A stretch of DNA of 64,000 nt from Curtobacterium sp. MCBD17_035 (GCF_003234815.2 NZ_CP126279.1:1426001-1490000); one strand, 5' to 3'; positions 1-10,300 are shown, numbered from the stretch's first letter. Notes: a model not told the origin generated them from the letters alone. Program-made: numbers and translations.

Positions 1-1193
1 CGCGCCAGACGCGTGACGTTGACGTCCTCGACCGTGGGCAGCTGCATCTGCGTGAGCGGCTGACGCGTCGCCTTCTCGATGGCGCCGAGCAGGCGGCGCT
101 CACGGGGCGTGACGAAGCTGATGGCCGCACCACTCCGGCCGGCGCGGCCGGTGCGTCCGATGCGGTGCACGTAGGACTCGGTGTCGATCGGGATGTCGTA
201 GTTCACGACGTGCGTGATGCGGTCGACGTCCAGGCCCCGTGCCGCGACGTCGGTGGCGACGAGGATGTCGAGCTTGCCGGACTTGAGCTGGTTGACCGTG
301 CGCTCGCGCTGCGCCTGTGCGACGTCCCCGCTGATGGCGGCGGCGGCGTACCCCCGGGCCCGGAGCTTCTCGGCGAGCGTCTCGGTCTCGCTCTTCGTGC
401 GGACGAACACGATCATCCCCTCGAAGTTCTCGACCTCGAGGATGCGGGTCAGGGCGTCGACCTTCTGCGGGTAGGACACGAGCAGGTAGCGCTGGGTCGT
501 GTTCGCCGAGGTCGTCGTCTTCTGCTTGACGGTGATCTCGGCCGGGTCGTCCAGGTACTGCTTCGAGATCCGACGGATCTGCGCCGGCATGGTCGCCGAG
601 AACAACGCGACCTGCTTGTCGTCCGGCGTCTCGGCGAGGATCGTCTCGACGTCCTCCGCGAACCCCATCTTGAGCATCTCGTCGGCCTCGTCGAGCACGA
701 GGTACTTGAGCTCGGACAGGTCGAGGGTGCCCTTGGCGATGTGGTCCATGATGCGCCCCGGCGTGCCGACGACGACGTCGACACCGCGGCGGAGCGCCGA
801 CAGCTGGACGCCGTACGCCTGCCCGCCGTACACCGGCAGGACGTGCACACCGCGCATGTGCGCGGCGTACTGCTCGAACGCCTCGCACACCTGGAGTGCG
901 AGTTCACGGGTGGGGGAGAGCACGAGGGCCTGCGGCAGTTTCTGCGAGGACGCGAGCCGCGACAGGATCGGCAGCGCGAACGCGGCGGTCTTGCCCGTGC
1001 CCGTCTGTGCGAGGCCGACGACGTCGCGCCCCTCGAGGAGCGTGGGGATCGTGGCGGCCTGGATCGCGGACGGCACCTCGTACCCGATGTCGCGCACGGC
1101 CTTGAGGACCGGCTCGCTCAACCCGAGGTCGGCGAACGTCGGCGAAGCCCCGTCGGTGTCGGCGGCGGTCGGCGTGTCCGTGTCGGTGCTCAT
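1..1193 (-). CDS. DEAD-box ATP-dependent RNA helicase, C-terminus cut by window edge
   Basis: Unwinds structured RNA using ATP, in ribosome assembly, mRNA decay or cold adaptation. About 397 residues are visible from the ATG at 1191-1193. The N-terminal Q-motif (FADLGL..., AIQ) is followed by motif I AQTGTGKT (residues 62-69), PTREL, the DEAD box in VLDEADEML, SATMP, and motif VI HRIGRTGRAGR near residue 346. The helicase core is therefore essentially complete. What is missing is the C-terminal tail, which in DeaD/CsdA-type proteins carries an RNA-binding domain, so the subfamily cannot be settled. The gene is leftward and appears to be alone on its strand, 67 bp from the next gene. Confidence 0.96.
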   Translation of the reverse strand, partial: MSTDTDTPTAADTDGASPTFADLGLSEPVLKAVRDIGYEVPSAIQAATIPTLLEGRDVVGLAQTGTGKTAAFALPILSRLASSQKLPQALVLSPTRELALQVCEAFEQYAAHMRGVHVLPVYGGQAYGVQLSALRRGVDVVVGTPGRIMDHIAKGTLDLSELKYLVLDEADEMLKMGFAEDVETILAETPDDKQVALFSATMPAQIRRISKQYLDDPAEITVKQKTTTSANTTQRYLLVSYPQKVDALTRILEVENFEGMIVFVRTKSETETLAEKLRARGYAAAAISGDVAQAQRERTVNQLKSGKLDILVATDVAARGLDVDRITHVVNYDIPIDTESYVHRIGRTGRAGRSGAAISFVTPRERRLLGAIEKATRQPLTQMQLPTVEDVNVTRLA

Positions 1194-1260
1194 ACAGGAA
1201 CGGTATCCGGTCGAGGGTGTCCCGCGTGGCGGATCGCGGGCCCGCGCCTCCCGTCCGGCG

Positions 1261-1914
1261 TCAGCCGAGTCCGGCGACGAGGTTGACGAGCGTCGCGAGG
1301 ATGACCGATCCGAACACGTACGCCAGCAGGCAGTGGCGGAGCACGACGCGACGGATCGCCGTGGACGTGACGGCCGTGTCGCTGACCTGGAACGTCATCC
1401 CGAGGTTGAAGGCGAAGTACGCGAAGTCGCCGTACGCGGGGGGCGTCCGCTGGTTGAAGTCGATGCCGCCCTCGGCGTCGCCGCCGTAGTACTGCACGGC
1501 GTACCGCAGCATGAACAGCGTGTGGATGAGGATCCACGACAGGGCGACACTGAGCACGGCGAGGGCCGCCAGGAGGTCCGCTCGGAGCCCGCCGCTCTCC
1601 TTCGACCCGATGAGCGTCATGCCGACGATGAAGAGGCTCCCGACCGCTGCGAGCACGAGGAGGACGTGGCTCACGCGGCGCGTCGGGTCCTCGCGGAGCG
1701 CGTGGACGCGGGTGGCGACGCCGTCGAGGCCGTGGACGGCGGTCCAGACCCGCACGAGGTAGGTCAGGCAGGCGGCCGTCCAGCCGATCGCCCAGGCCGC
1801 GAGCCCGGCGTGCACGACGAAGGCGACGACGCCGGCGGCCACGCCGACGACGACCATCGCGATGAGGCGAGCACGGGAGCGGCCGCGGTGCGCGCCGACC
1901 TGCATGGAGTCCAC
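1261..1914 (-). CDS. DUF1345 family integral membrane protein
   Basis: A 217-residue membrane protein of unknown function. Four to five hydrophobic segments are visible, at roughly residues 18-39, 42-56, 82-102, 112-135 and 190-214. The conserved DUF1345 signature lies in the C-terminal half: a YGDFAYFAFNLGMTFQVSD block followed by TAIRR. Family members are widespread in actinobacteria and proteobacteria and no activity is established. The start taken is GTG at 1914. An in-frame ATG three codons later (1905) is equally possible, as neither has a strong ribosome site. It lies downstream of and in the same direction as the small membrane protein at 1978-2253. Confidence 0.85.
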   Translation of the reverse strand: MDSMQVGAHRGRSRARLIAMVVVGVAAGVVAFVVHAGLAAWAIGWTAACLTYLVRVWTAVHGLDGVATRVHALREDPTRRVSHVLLVLAAVGSLFIVGMTLIGSKESGGLRADLLAALAVLSVALSWILIHTLFMLRYAVQYYGGDAEGGIDFNQRTPPAYGDFAYFAFNLGMTFQVSDTAVTSTAIRRVVLRHCLLAYVFGSVILATLVNLVAGLG

Positions 1915-1977
1915 CGCATGATCGTCGCCGCCGGTGACTCCGCGCGGGCTGCGACACGCGCTCGCGGCGTCGCCGAC

Positions 1978-2253
1978 CTACTCGTCGTCCGGGTGCTTGC
2001 GGTGGTCCCGCGCCGTGCGCAGGCCGACGACGAGCGCCGCGATGCCGGCGATGAAGCCGCCGAACGTGCTGATGACATTCGAATCATCCGGGCCGGGCAC
2101 GCCGCGCACCAGGTTGACCAGCGCGCTGATCCCGTCGACGACGAACACGACGCCGAGCGCGTACCAGACGAGGTCCGCGTGCCGCTGGAGCCACCCGGAG
2201 ATCCGCGGCTCGTCCTCGTCGGCGTCCGTCCGCGGGGTGGTCTCGTCGTCCAT
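1978..2253 (-). CDS. Small two-helix membrane protein, hypothetical
   Basis: A 91-residue protein starting at the ATG at 2251-2253. An acidic N-terminus (residues 1-20, many D/E) precedes two predicted membrane helices at about residues 29-50 and 62-78, joined by a short loop containing GPDDSN. The C-terminus is charged (ARDHRKHPDDE). I do not recognise a family. The 63 bp gap to the DUF1345 gene downstream on the same strand suggests possible co-transcription. The clean hydrophobic pattern and normal GC3 bias support real coding. Confidence 0.7.
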   Translation of the reverse strand: MDDETTPRTDADEDEPRISGWLQRHADLVWYALGVVFVVDGISALVNLVRGVPGPDDSNVISTFGGFIAGIAALVVGLRTARDHRKHPDDE

Positions 2254-2365
2254 GGTCGGGATGCTAGCCGCTGGGCACTCGGTGGCCGCTGGCCGTGCGA
2301 CCGTCCCCTGCGGTCGGGTGCACGTCGTTCGGCACGGTCGCGTCCCGGTGATCGTGCCCGGCGTG

Positions 2366-4057
2366 TCAGGTGGCGGCCGTGCCGCGCAGCTCGATGGCGA
2401 TCTGGGTGGCGTCGAGGTTGGCGAGCGCGTCCTCCAGGACGTCGGCGTCGAACGTGCCGTTGTCGCGGGCGTCGAGCAGCGCGGACCGTTGCGCCGCGAT
2501 GACGGCGAGGCGGTGCTCCTTGGCGATGCCGAACTGCTCCTGGGTCGGGTCGCCCCCGAGCTGCGGCGGCTCGGGCACGGACTCGCCGCTCGACCGCATG
2601 AGCTCGAAGAGCCGCGTGCGTTCGGCGTCCGTCTGCTGTTCGAGCGCCGCGGTGTCCCGTGGTGGCGTGATCCGCCGCAGCAGGGGCCCGATCGTGCCGC
2701 CCTGGACGAGGAGCGACAGGGCCGCGACCGCGAACGCGATGAGCACGAGAGCCGAGCGCTGTGGCGTGTCGTGCGGGAGGCTCTGGGCGGCGGCGACCGT
2801 GACGGCACCGCGCATGCCCGCCCAGACGACCGCGGTGCCCTCGCGCCATCCGAGCGGCTCTCGCCGGAAGTACGCGATGTCGGCGAGCACCTGCGTCACG
2901 CGTCGGGCGAACCGCTCGAGGTCCCGCGCGGACCGCGGGCGGCCACCGGAGCCCGGACCGCGCTGCCGCGCGTTCACCTCGACGAACGCCTGCCGTTGGC
3001 CCTCGGGCGTGTCGAGCTTCGCCTGCACGCCCTGCAGTCGGTCCTCCAGCCGGACTCCGCGGCCCGCCCGGGCACGGAGGACCCGGAGCAGCGGCGCGAC
3101 GTACGCGGCCCGGACCATCACCGTGAGCACGAACGCGCCGACGGCGACCAGGACGGCGATCCCGACACCGGCGTGGTCGTGGTGCACGGCCCCGACGATC
3201 GACGTGATCTGCAGGCCCATGGTCAGGAACACGATGCCCTCGAGCACGAGCTCCACCGTCCGCCAGTTCTGCGAGTCCGACAACCGGTGCTGCGGCGACA
3301 GGTCCCGCGGCGCGAAGACGCCCGTGATGAGGCCCGCGACGACGGCGGCCACGAGTCCGGACGCGCCGAGGGACTCCGCCGGGACCGCCGCCGCGAACGG
3401 CACCGCGAACGAGATCACCGTGTTCACCGTGGGGTCGGTCACGCGCTTGCGCACCACGAGGTCCAGCCAGCCCACGAGCCACCCGATCAGCAGCGCCACG
3501 ACGACCGAGTACGCGAACGTCCCGACCGCGCCCCAGAACGAGAAGGACGCGGCCGTCGCGACGATCGCGGTGCGGAGGAGCACGAGCGCCGTCGCGTCGT
3601 TGAGCAGGCTCTCGCCGTCGAGCATCGCCACGACGCGCTTGGACACCGACGTCCGCTTGATGATCGACGTGGCCACGGCGTCGGTCGGACTCACGATCGC
3701 GCCGAGCGCGACGCCCCAGGCGAACCCGAGGCCGGGCAGGACGAGCATGAAGAACAGGCCGAGCACGAGTGCGCTGCCGACGACGAGCAGGACGGACAGC
3801 CCGCTGATCGCCCCGAACTCGCGCCGGAAGTTCATGGCCGGCATCGACACCGCGGACGCGTACAGCAGTGGGGGGAGGAGGCCCTCGAGCACCCACGCCG
3901 GCTCGATGTGGACGGAGGCGAACCACGGCAGGAAGCTCGCACCGACGCCGATCGCGACGAGCACGAGCGGCGCGGCGATCCCGATGCGCGGGCCGACCAC
4001 CGCGGCCGCGGCGATGAGCACGAGCGCGGACACGATGAGCACCAGGAGTTCCGTCAC
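2366..4057 (-). CDS. Na+/H+ antiporter, CPA1 (NhaP/NHE-like) family
   Basis: A predicted cation/proton antiporter of 563 residues, with about twelve membrane helices in the first 430 residues and a soluble C-terminal tail of about 130. The family signature is clear: VSPTDAVAT in the ion-binding helix, followed by the GESLLNDATALVL block. Later it carries WAGMRGAVTVAAA, also typical of CPA1 exchangers. The start is GTG at 4055-4057. The open frame runs further upstream, but the hydrophobic N-terminus TELLVLIVSALVLI begins here as in family members. It would exchange cytoplasmic Na+ or K+ for H+ in pH and salt homeostasis; ion specificity cannot be read from sequence. It is divergent from the lipoprotein at 4185. 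Confidence 0.92.
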   Translation of the reverse strand: MTELLVLIVSALVLIAAAAVVGPRIGIAAPLVLVAIGVGASFLPWFASVHIEPAWVLEGLLPPLLYASAVSMPAMNFRREFGAISGLSVLLVVGSALVLGLFFMLVLPGLGFAWGVALGAIVSPTDAVATSIIKRTSVSKRVVAMLDGESLLNDATALVLLRTAIVATAASFSFWGAVGTFAYSVVVALLIGWLVGWLDLVVRKRVTDPTVNTVISFAVPFAAAVPAESLGASGLVAAVVAGLITGVFAPRDLSPQHRLSDSQNWRTVELVLEGIVFLTMGLQITSIVGAVHHDHAGVGIAVLVAVGAFVLTVMVRAAYVAPLLRVLRARAGRGVRLEDRLQGVQAKLDTPEGQRQAFVEVNARQRGPGSGGRPRSARDLERFARRVTQVLADIAYFRREPLGWREGTAVVWAGMRGAVTVAAAQSLPHDTPQRSALVLIAFAVAALSLLVQGGTIGPLLRRITPPRDTAALEQQTDAERTRLFELMRSSGESVPEPPQLGGDPTQEQFGIAKEHRLAVIAAQRSALLDARDNGTFDADVLEDALANLDATQIAIELRGTAAT

Positions 4058-4184
4058 GGATCCAGACTGGCAGGCTCCGAGCACGCCGGGGGGGACCCGT
4101 CGTGTTCCGCCGATCCCGGCCCGTGCTCGGTCCACGCGGTCGGTCGCCACCCGAGCGGCGGCTAGGATTCCTTGAGGAGGCATC

Positions 4185-5153
4185 ATGTCCAGGTGGGGGG
4201 ACCGCGACGGAGTCGGCGCGGAGCAGAGCGGGACGCCGACGGTGCGCGTGATCGGTGTCGTGGTCGCGGTGGCGACGGCGGGCCTGTTGACCGGGTGTTC
4301 GATGCTCGGCGGGACGACCGACCCGGGCCCGTCCGTCACGACGTCGCACCGTCCGACGCACCACCGCACGGCGACCGTCTCCGCCACGCCCACACCCACG
4401 CCGACCGCCCCGAGCGCCGGCGTCATCCCCGGGTCCGCGACGCCGCGCCCCGCGACCGCCGGACCCGAGGCAGCGCCGAGCCCGAGTCCGACGCTCACGT
4501 CCGTCCCGCAGGGCACCGTCGTCGCCCAGGGGGACGTCGCGTCCCCGAAGGGCAGCATCCACTTCCACTACCGGATGGTCGCGAACGGCGACGACACGTA
4601 CTCCGCCGAGTACGCCGGGTTCACCTCGACCGTGCCGGTGCCGATCTCCGTCACGCTGCTCGACGTCCCGCCGGAGGTGGGGGACGGCCTGACCTACCAC
4701 GGGGTCGCGGACCACCAGCTCGGGGGTCCGACGACCACACCGGCACCCGCGTCGTCCGCGTCCCTCGGCGACATCGGGCAGCCGGCGTACCTCGGGACGC
4801 TCGTGACGTACTCGTCGGCGGCGGCCGAGGCCGACGTGCCGCAGGAACTCGGCCCCGACAAGGTCCTCGCCGTGGACACCGTGCACTGGTCGATCCCCGT
4901 ACGGCAGTCGAACGTCCACCCGGTCGACGGCGGGGCACGCCCCTACGCCTCCGGCACCGTCACCGCGACGACGGCCAGCGGTGCCCCGAAGCGGTACCGG
5001 GTGGCCCACGGCGACACGACGGCCATGGTGGCGTCGCGGTTCGGGATCTCGGTGCAGGACCTCATCTGGCTCAACGCGGGCCTGCAGGTGTTCGGCGACC
5101 AGCAGTACCTCTACGAGGACACGACGATCAACCTCGACCCCGACAGCAAGTAG
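4185..5153 (+). CDS. LysM-domain lipoprotein
   Basis: A 322-residue secreted, lipid-anchored protein of unknown role. A hydrophobic stretch at residues 20-37 ends in the lipobox LTGC, with Cys38 as the anchoring residue. A Thr/Pro-rich linker (about 45-105) follows, then a middle domain I do not recognise. A LysM module closes the protein (about residues 267-315: RYRVAHGDTTAMVASRFG, then DLIWLN and INL). LysM binds N-acetylglucosamine polymers, so the C-terminus probably contacts peptidoglycan. The ATG at 4185 has a strong ribosome site (GAGGAGG at 4174-4180). It converges with the MocR regulator only 18 bp downstream. Confidence 0.85.
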   Translation: MSRWGDRDGVGAEQSGTPTVRVIGVVVAVATAGLLTGCSMLGGTTDPGPSVTTSHRPTHHRTATVSATPTPTPTAPSAGVIPGSATPRPATAGPEAAPSPSPTLTSVPQGTVVAQGDVASPKGSIHFHYRMVANGDDTYSAEYAGFTSTVPVPISVTLLDVPPEVGDGLTYHGVADHQLGGPTTTPAPASSASLGDIGQPAYLGTLVTYSSAAAEADVPQELGPDKVLAVDTVHWSIPVRQSNVHPVDGGARPYASGTVTATTASGAPKRYRVAHGDTTAMVASRFGISVQDLIWLNAGLQVFGDQQYLYEDTTINLDPDSK

Positions 5154-5171
5154 CCCCCGGCCGGGACCCGG

Positions 5172-6611
5172 TCACACGACGGCCGCGATCGGCCGACCCG
5201 GGGCCCGGACCGCGGAGTCGAGCCGCGTCCACGCGCGGCCCAGGGCCTCGACGAGCCGCACCTGCGCGTCCGCCGGCACCGCGTAGGGGACGCGGAGGAA
5301 CCCCTCGAAGCCCCCGTGCGGCCCGAACGCACCACCCGAGGTGAGGACGAGGCCCTCGGCGCGGGCGGCGAGGACGAGCGCGCTCGAGACCGGACGGCCG
5401 AGGCGCACCCAGGTGGACAACCCGCCGGCCGGTGCCGGGACCTCCCACTCCGGCACCCGGTCCCGCAACCCGGCCACGACGGTGTCGCGGGCGGCGCGGA
5501 GGAAGGTGCGCCGGGCCTCCAGGGCGGCCGCCGTGTCCGGGACGAGCTCGCGGACGATGAGCTGTTCGATCGCGGGCGTGCCGAGGTCGCCCGTCGGCCG
5601 GGCGAGCACGAGGCGCTGCAGGAGCGCGGGGTCCGCCCGGATCCAGCCGACCCGCAGACCACCCCAGAAGACCTTGCCGGCCGATCCGATGAGGACCGCT
5701 GGACCGGCCGTCGCGAACGGCGGCACCACGTCGCCGTCGATCCGGAGCTCCGCCATGGTCTCGTCGGCGATGACGACGGTGCCGGCGTCCGCGGCCGCCG
5801 CGAGCACGGCCTCCCGGAGTGCGGACGGCATGGTCGCCGCGGTCGGGTTGTGCAGGTCGGGCATGAGGTACGCGACCGCTGGCGCGCTCCGCCGCAGCGC
5901 GCTGACGAGCGCGTCACCGTCCCAGCCGTCGTGCGCGTCCACGGGCACGGCCACCAACCGTGCCCCGGCCGCGCGGAACGCCTCGTGGGCGTGCGGGTAC
6001 GTGGGGGACTCGATGAGGACCTCCGTGCCGCGGCGCACGAGCACGCGCGCCAGGAGCGCGATCGCGTGCTGCGCGCCGAGGGTGACGAGCACCTGGTCCG
6101 CCGTCGTCGGCAGGCCCCGCGTCGTGTAGCGGTCGGCGATCGCCGCCCGGAGCCCCGGGTCGCCGACGGTGTCGTACCCGGTGCCCACGAGTGCGGCCGG
6201 GAGGCCCTGCACCGCCCGCACCGCCGCCTCGGCGACACCCGGGGCTGCGTGGAGCGCTGCCTTCCGCAGGTCGAGCAGGTCGCCGTCCACCGGCGCGGCG
6301 AGGTGGTCCGGGTCGGGCCGCCCGGCGACCGCGGACGGGAGCCGCAGCACACTCCCCGACCCGCGGGTGCTGCGGAGGAACCCGTCGTCCCGGAGCAGGG
6401 CGTAGGCGCTGGCGACCGTCGTCCGGCTGACGCCGAGCGCGTCGGCGAGCTGCCGTTCGGCGGGGAGGCGCGTCCCGACCGCGACCCGCCCGTCGATCGC
6501 GAGCACGCGGACGGCGTCGGCGAGTGCGCTGTAGGCGGGCCCGGACGAGCCGTCGCGCCAGTGCGTGAGCAGGCCGGCGGCGGCCCGGGCCGAGAGCACG
6601 AGGGGGATCAC
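5172..6611 (-). CDS. yczR: MocR-family (YczR-like) regulator: GntR wHTH fused to aminotransferase-fold domain
   Basis: A PLP-dependent transcriptional regulator of 479 residues. The N-terminal GntR winged helix (about residues 20-90) has the typical LPAERQLADALGVSRTTV helix-turn-helix. The rest is a fold-type I aminotransferase-like domain that in this family senses an effector through pyridoxal phosphate; VLIGSAGKVFWGGLRVG contains the expected PLP lysine. The start is GTG at 6609-6611. An upstream in-frame TTG at 6653 would place coding sequence over the inverted repeat at 6628-6656, so it is less likely. The gene is divergent from a YczE-type membrane protein, the arrangement reported for the YczR subgroup; the subgroup name is inferred from that neighbour. 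Confidence 0.85.
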   Translation of the reverse strand: MIPLVLSARAAAGLLTHWRDGSSGPAYSALADAVRVLAIDGRVAVGTRLPAERQLADALGVSRTTVASAYALLRDDGFLRSTRGSGSVLRLPSAVAGRPDPDHLAAPVDGDLLDLRKAALHAAPGVAEAAVRAVQGLPAALVGTGYDTVGDPGLRAAIADRYTTRGLPTTADQVLVTLGAQHAIALLARVLVRRGTEVLIESPTYPHAHEAFRAAGARLVAVPVDAHDGWDGDALVSALRRSAPAVAYLMPDLHNPTAATMPSALREAVLAAAADAGTVVIADETMAELRIDGDVVPPFATAGPAVLIGSAGKVFWGGLRVGWIRADPALLQRLVLARPTGDLGTPAIEQLIVRELVPDTAAALEARRTFLRAARDTVVAGLRDRVPEWEVPAPAGGLSTWVRLGRPVSSALVLAARAEGLVLTSGGAFGPHGGFEGFLRVPYAVPADAQVRLVEALGRAWTRLDSAVRAPGRPIAAVV

Positions 6612-6627
6612 GGTGGCCAGCGTAGGA

Positions 6628-6656
6628 GGATTGGCTCTCGACGACCAGTCCAATCC
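6628..6656. promoter_or_regulatory. Inverted repeat between yczR and yczE, candidate YczR operator
   Basis: GGATTGG at 6628-6634 is matched by CCAATCC at 6650-6656, a perfect 7 bp inverted repeat with a 15 bp spacer in the short divergent interval. MocR regulators commonly bind between themselves and the divergently transcribed target. Binding is inferred. Confidence 0.5.
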
Positions 6657-6672
6657 GCGGTTGGGTGCTCGT

Positions 6673-7320
6673 GTGTCCCGCCGCCCCGCGCTCGTGCTCC
6701 GTGTCGTCCAGCTCCTCGTCGGTCTGTTCCTCTACGGGGCCGCGACGGCGCTCATGGTCCGCGCGGTCATCGGCGTCGCGTCGTGGAGCGTGCTCACCGA
6801 GGGGCTCGAGCGGATCGTGCCGTGGTCGTTCGGCACCGTGACCCTGGTGTCGAGCGGCGTCATCCTGCTGTTCTGGATCCCGCTGCGCCAGCGGCCCGGC
6901 ATCGGCACGGTCCTCAACGCGCTCACCATCGGCCCGGCCGCCGACCTCGTCCTCGCCGTCGTCCACACCCCCGCCGGGCTGCCGGGACGCATCGGGCTGT
7001 TCGCGCTCGGGCTCGTCCTGCTCGCCGTCGCCACGGCCTGCTACATCGGGGCCCGGTTCGGAGCGGGCGCGCGGGACGGCCTCATGGTCGGACTCCACGA
7101 GCGGCTCGGCTGGCCGGTCTGGCTGGCACGGACCGCGATCGAGTTGACCGTCGTCGTGGTCGGGTGGCTCCTCGGCGGCGACGTCGGTGTCGGGACCGTC
7201 GTCGCGGCGTTCGCCATCGGACCGATCGTCGGCCCGCTCATGCCCGTGTTCGCCCGTCTGCCATGGTGTGCGGCCACAGCCGGTCCGTCGGACCGAGCAC
7301 ACCGACCACGGACGGGGTGA
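6673..7320 (+). CDS. yczE: YczE/YitT-like integral membrane protein
   Basis: A 215-residue membrane protein with about five to six helices (VLRVVQLLVGLFLYG near the N-terminus, then roughly residues 46-62, 75-92, 103-122, 151-170 and 172-192). It resembles YczE proteins. These are of unknown function, possibly exporters or importers linked to vitamin B6 or amino-acid metabolism through their MocR partner. The start is uncertain: GTG at 6673 is chosen because it directly precedes the hydrophobic N-terminus, with TTG at 6661 an alternative. No clear ribosome site precedes either, so leaderless translation is possible. The C-terminal tail is short, polar and unconserved-looking, and the gene ends in a strong hairpin. 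Confidence 0.75.
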   Translation: MSRRPALVLRVVQLLVGLFLYGAATALMVRAVIGVASWSVLTEGLERIVPWSFGTVTLVSSGVILLFWIPLRQRPGIGTVLNALTIGPAADLVLAVVHTPAGLPGRIGLFALGLVLLAVATACYIGARFGAGARDGLMVGLHERLGWPVWLARTAIELTVVVVGWLLGGDVGVGTVVAAFAIGPIVGPLMPVFARLPWCAATAGPSDRAHRPRTG

Positions 7321-7349
7321 GGCCCGACACCGTTCCGGTGCCGGGCCTC
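7319..7349. terminator. Bidirectional hairpin terminator between yczE and the GH92 gene
   Basis: A 14 bp stem (7319-7332 with 7336-7349, one A-C mismatch) encloses a TTC loop. It overlaps the yczE stop codon and sits 22 bp from the GH92 stop, between convergent genes. There is no U-tract, as is usual for very GC-rich actinobacteria. Confidence 0.75.
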
Positions 7350-7371
7350 CCAAGCGGGCGTCGCTGACTGC

Positions 7372-10300
7372 TCAGTGCTGCAGCGTCATGGCGTAGATCT
7401 CCAGATCGCTGTCGCGCTGCCAGTCGAGTCCTCCGGACCCCGGTGCGACCCACGCCGGCACCGACGGGTCCGTGAGGGAGAGCGACCGGACCTGCTTCCC
7501 GGCCTGCAGCGGCACGGTCGTCTCGTACAGCGACGCCCCGGTGGCGGTCTTCCCGGTCCCCGCCTTGAGCTGGTACGGGGTCTTCAGCACCGTGCTGTTG
7601 CCGAAGTCCGGGGACTGGTTCGCCCAGCCGGTGAGCTCGAGCGGCACGGTCGCGGTGCTGCCGTCGGTGTACGTGACGACGGCGGTGGCCGACGCGGCGC
7701 CGGTGCTGCCGTTGTCGGACGCGCCCACGATGTGGAGACTGCTGTACTCGCCCGACGGCAGAGCGATCGCCTGCCCGGTGGACTTGACGAAGTTCTCACT
7801 GGTGCCCGAGGTCGGCGGTGCCTCGTAGGTGACGCCGCCGAGGGTGACCGGTCCGGGTGCCGGTAGCTGGTCGGCCGCGTAGCTGAGACCGGTTCCGTCG
7901 AAGTCGCCCTGGCCGGGGGAGGCGAGGGTCGCGACGCCGTCGTTGTCGTAGACGCCGTTGAGATCCACGGCGCACGAGGTGCTCGTCCGGATCGCGCAAC
8001 TCGTGCCGTCCTCGACGAGGACGCTGACGCTCTTCCGCACAGCTGGCGCTCCGGCCAGCTTCGCAGTGAGAGCGACGGTGTACGTGCCGGGTCCGGTGCC
8101 GGCCGGAGCGACGACTCGCAGGCGGTCGTCGAGCTGGGTGGGCAGTCCGTTCGAGGTCGCGGTGAGCGTCGTGCGGGACGGGGACACCGTCCAGCCCTTC
8201 GGCGCCGACGCGGTGACGGCGACCTCGGCGTTGCGCGGAGCCGTGGCCAGGAGCGTCAGGTCGACGTGCTGCTGTGACGGGCGACCCGCGGTGGGCTCCA
8301 CGATCGCCTGGTCCGGCGAGACGTCGGCGCTGAGCTGGCGCACGGGGTTCGAGACGGTGTCGATCGACGGGGGCGCGTCCTCCGCGGCCGTGGCCCAGGT
8401 GGTGGGATCGGTGCTCAACGCGTACGCGATGTGACCACCGTGGGCGATGTCGGTCTGGTCGACCCAGGCATTGTCCCACGACGTGCCGTTCACCGTCGCG
8501 GAGGCGATGTACCGGTTCGCCATGCTCGTGCCGGGTGCGGAGATCGTCAGCATCCCACCCTGTGTCTTGCCGTATCCACCGATCTGCACCTGGGCGTTCG
8601 GGAACTGCGGCGTCGTGATCACGTCGAAGTCCCCACCACTGGTCGTGGGGTAGAGCCCCAGCGACGACATGACGTACCACGACGACATCTCACCCATGTC
8701 GTCGTTCCCGGGGATGCCGCCGGGAGTGTTCGTGAACAGGGTCTCCTGCGCCTTCACCACGGTCGCGGTGTTCCCCGGCTTCCCCGTCCACGCGTACAGG
8801 TAGGGCGCGATGAGGTTCGGCTCGTTGTTCGGGTTGTACGCCGTGGAGTCGTAGTAGTCGTAGGGGTCGCTCACCCAAGCGGTGCGGGCGGTCCCGGTGG
8901 GATCGGTGAGGAGCGCGTCGTAGTCGAAGAACTCGTCCAGTCGACCTGTCGTCGCCGCACTGCCCCCCAGCATGCCGACGAGCCCCGCGGGATCCTGCGG
9001 CACGAGCCACTGGTACTGGCTCGCGTTCTGCTCGTGGAACGCGTGGTCGCTCGTGACCGGGTCGTAGGGGGACAGCCACGTGCCATCGGCTGCGGTCCGT
9101 GGCCGGAACTGACTCGTCTGGGTGTCGAACACGTTCCGGTACGACTGCCCGCGCTTGGCGAACATCGCGGCGTCCCCCGCGTGGCCGAGCCCCTTCGCCA
9201 TGAGGGCCAGTGATGCGTCCGCTGCCGCGTACTCGAGTGTGGCCGACGTGCCGTAGTAGCAGTCGTTGTCGTTGCTCTTCGTCGGGCAGCAGTTGCCGCT
9301 CGTCCCGCCGTGGCAGTCGGCCGCCGGCTCGATGTTCAGCCCGTACGGGATGTACCCACGTTCCGCGTAGTAGGCGACCCCGGCGCGTCCGTTCTCTCGG
9401 ACACCGGCGGGTGGCACCTCGGTGGCGTTCGCCCGGAGGTACTCGTACGCCTCCGCGGCGTCAGCCCCGGTGAGCAGGCCCTTGGACCAGCCCTCGACCA
9501 GGAACGGGGTGACCGGGTCGCCGGTCATGATGTTGCCCTCCTGGTCCTCGAGATACCAGCGGGGCAGCGCCCCGCCCTCGCGGGCGATCGCGATGATCGA
9601 CATGTCGATGTCGTGCGCCACCTTCGGCACGAGCATCTCGAGCAGCTGGTTCTGCGTCCGGTACGTGTCCCAGAGCGAGAAGTTGCTGTACGGGGTGTAG
9701 TCGCTGGCGGTGTGGATCTTCTCGTCGGCCCCGACGTACCGACCGTCGACGTCGCCGATCAGGTTCGGGTCGAGCATCGAGTGGTAGAGCGCTGTGTAGT
9801 ACGCGACCTGCTGATCGTGCGAGCCCCCACCGATCGCCGCCTTGTGCAGCATCGTGTTCCAGTCGGCGGTGAGCGCTCGGTGCGCGGCGTTGAAGTCGAA
9901 GCCCAGCTTCCCCGTCTCCGCCGACAGGTTCTTCCGCGCTCCGGCGAGCCCGGTGAAGGAGAGTCCCACCTTCGCGACGACGGGATCGTCGTTCTTCGTG
10001 GTGTCGAACGTGGCCCATGCACCGTTCGAGCCCTTCGCGGCCGAGGTGCGCGAACCCGACGTCCGCTCGGTGCCCTTCCACGTGCCGTACGACGCGAACG
10101 GTCGGCTGAGCTCGACGTGGAAGTAGGTCTTCTTCGAGTCGTCGACCCAGCCCTCGACCGTCCGGTTCCCGACGACGTGGATCTCCGAGCTCGTCACGCC
10201 CGCGCCGGCGTTGAACAGCACGTTCGCCTGGCTCGTCCGCGGGAAGGTGTACTGCTGCCATCCGGTCCGTGCCGTCGCGGTCAACGCGACCTTGACGCCG

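Noticed and set aside
1764-5009. Very long minus-strand open frame (over 1,000 codons) across several genes
   Set aside because: Arg/Pro/Ala-rich translation with no domain; a high-GC shadow of the DUF1345, antiporter and lipoprotein genes.
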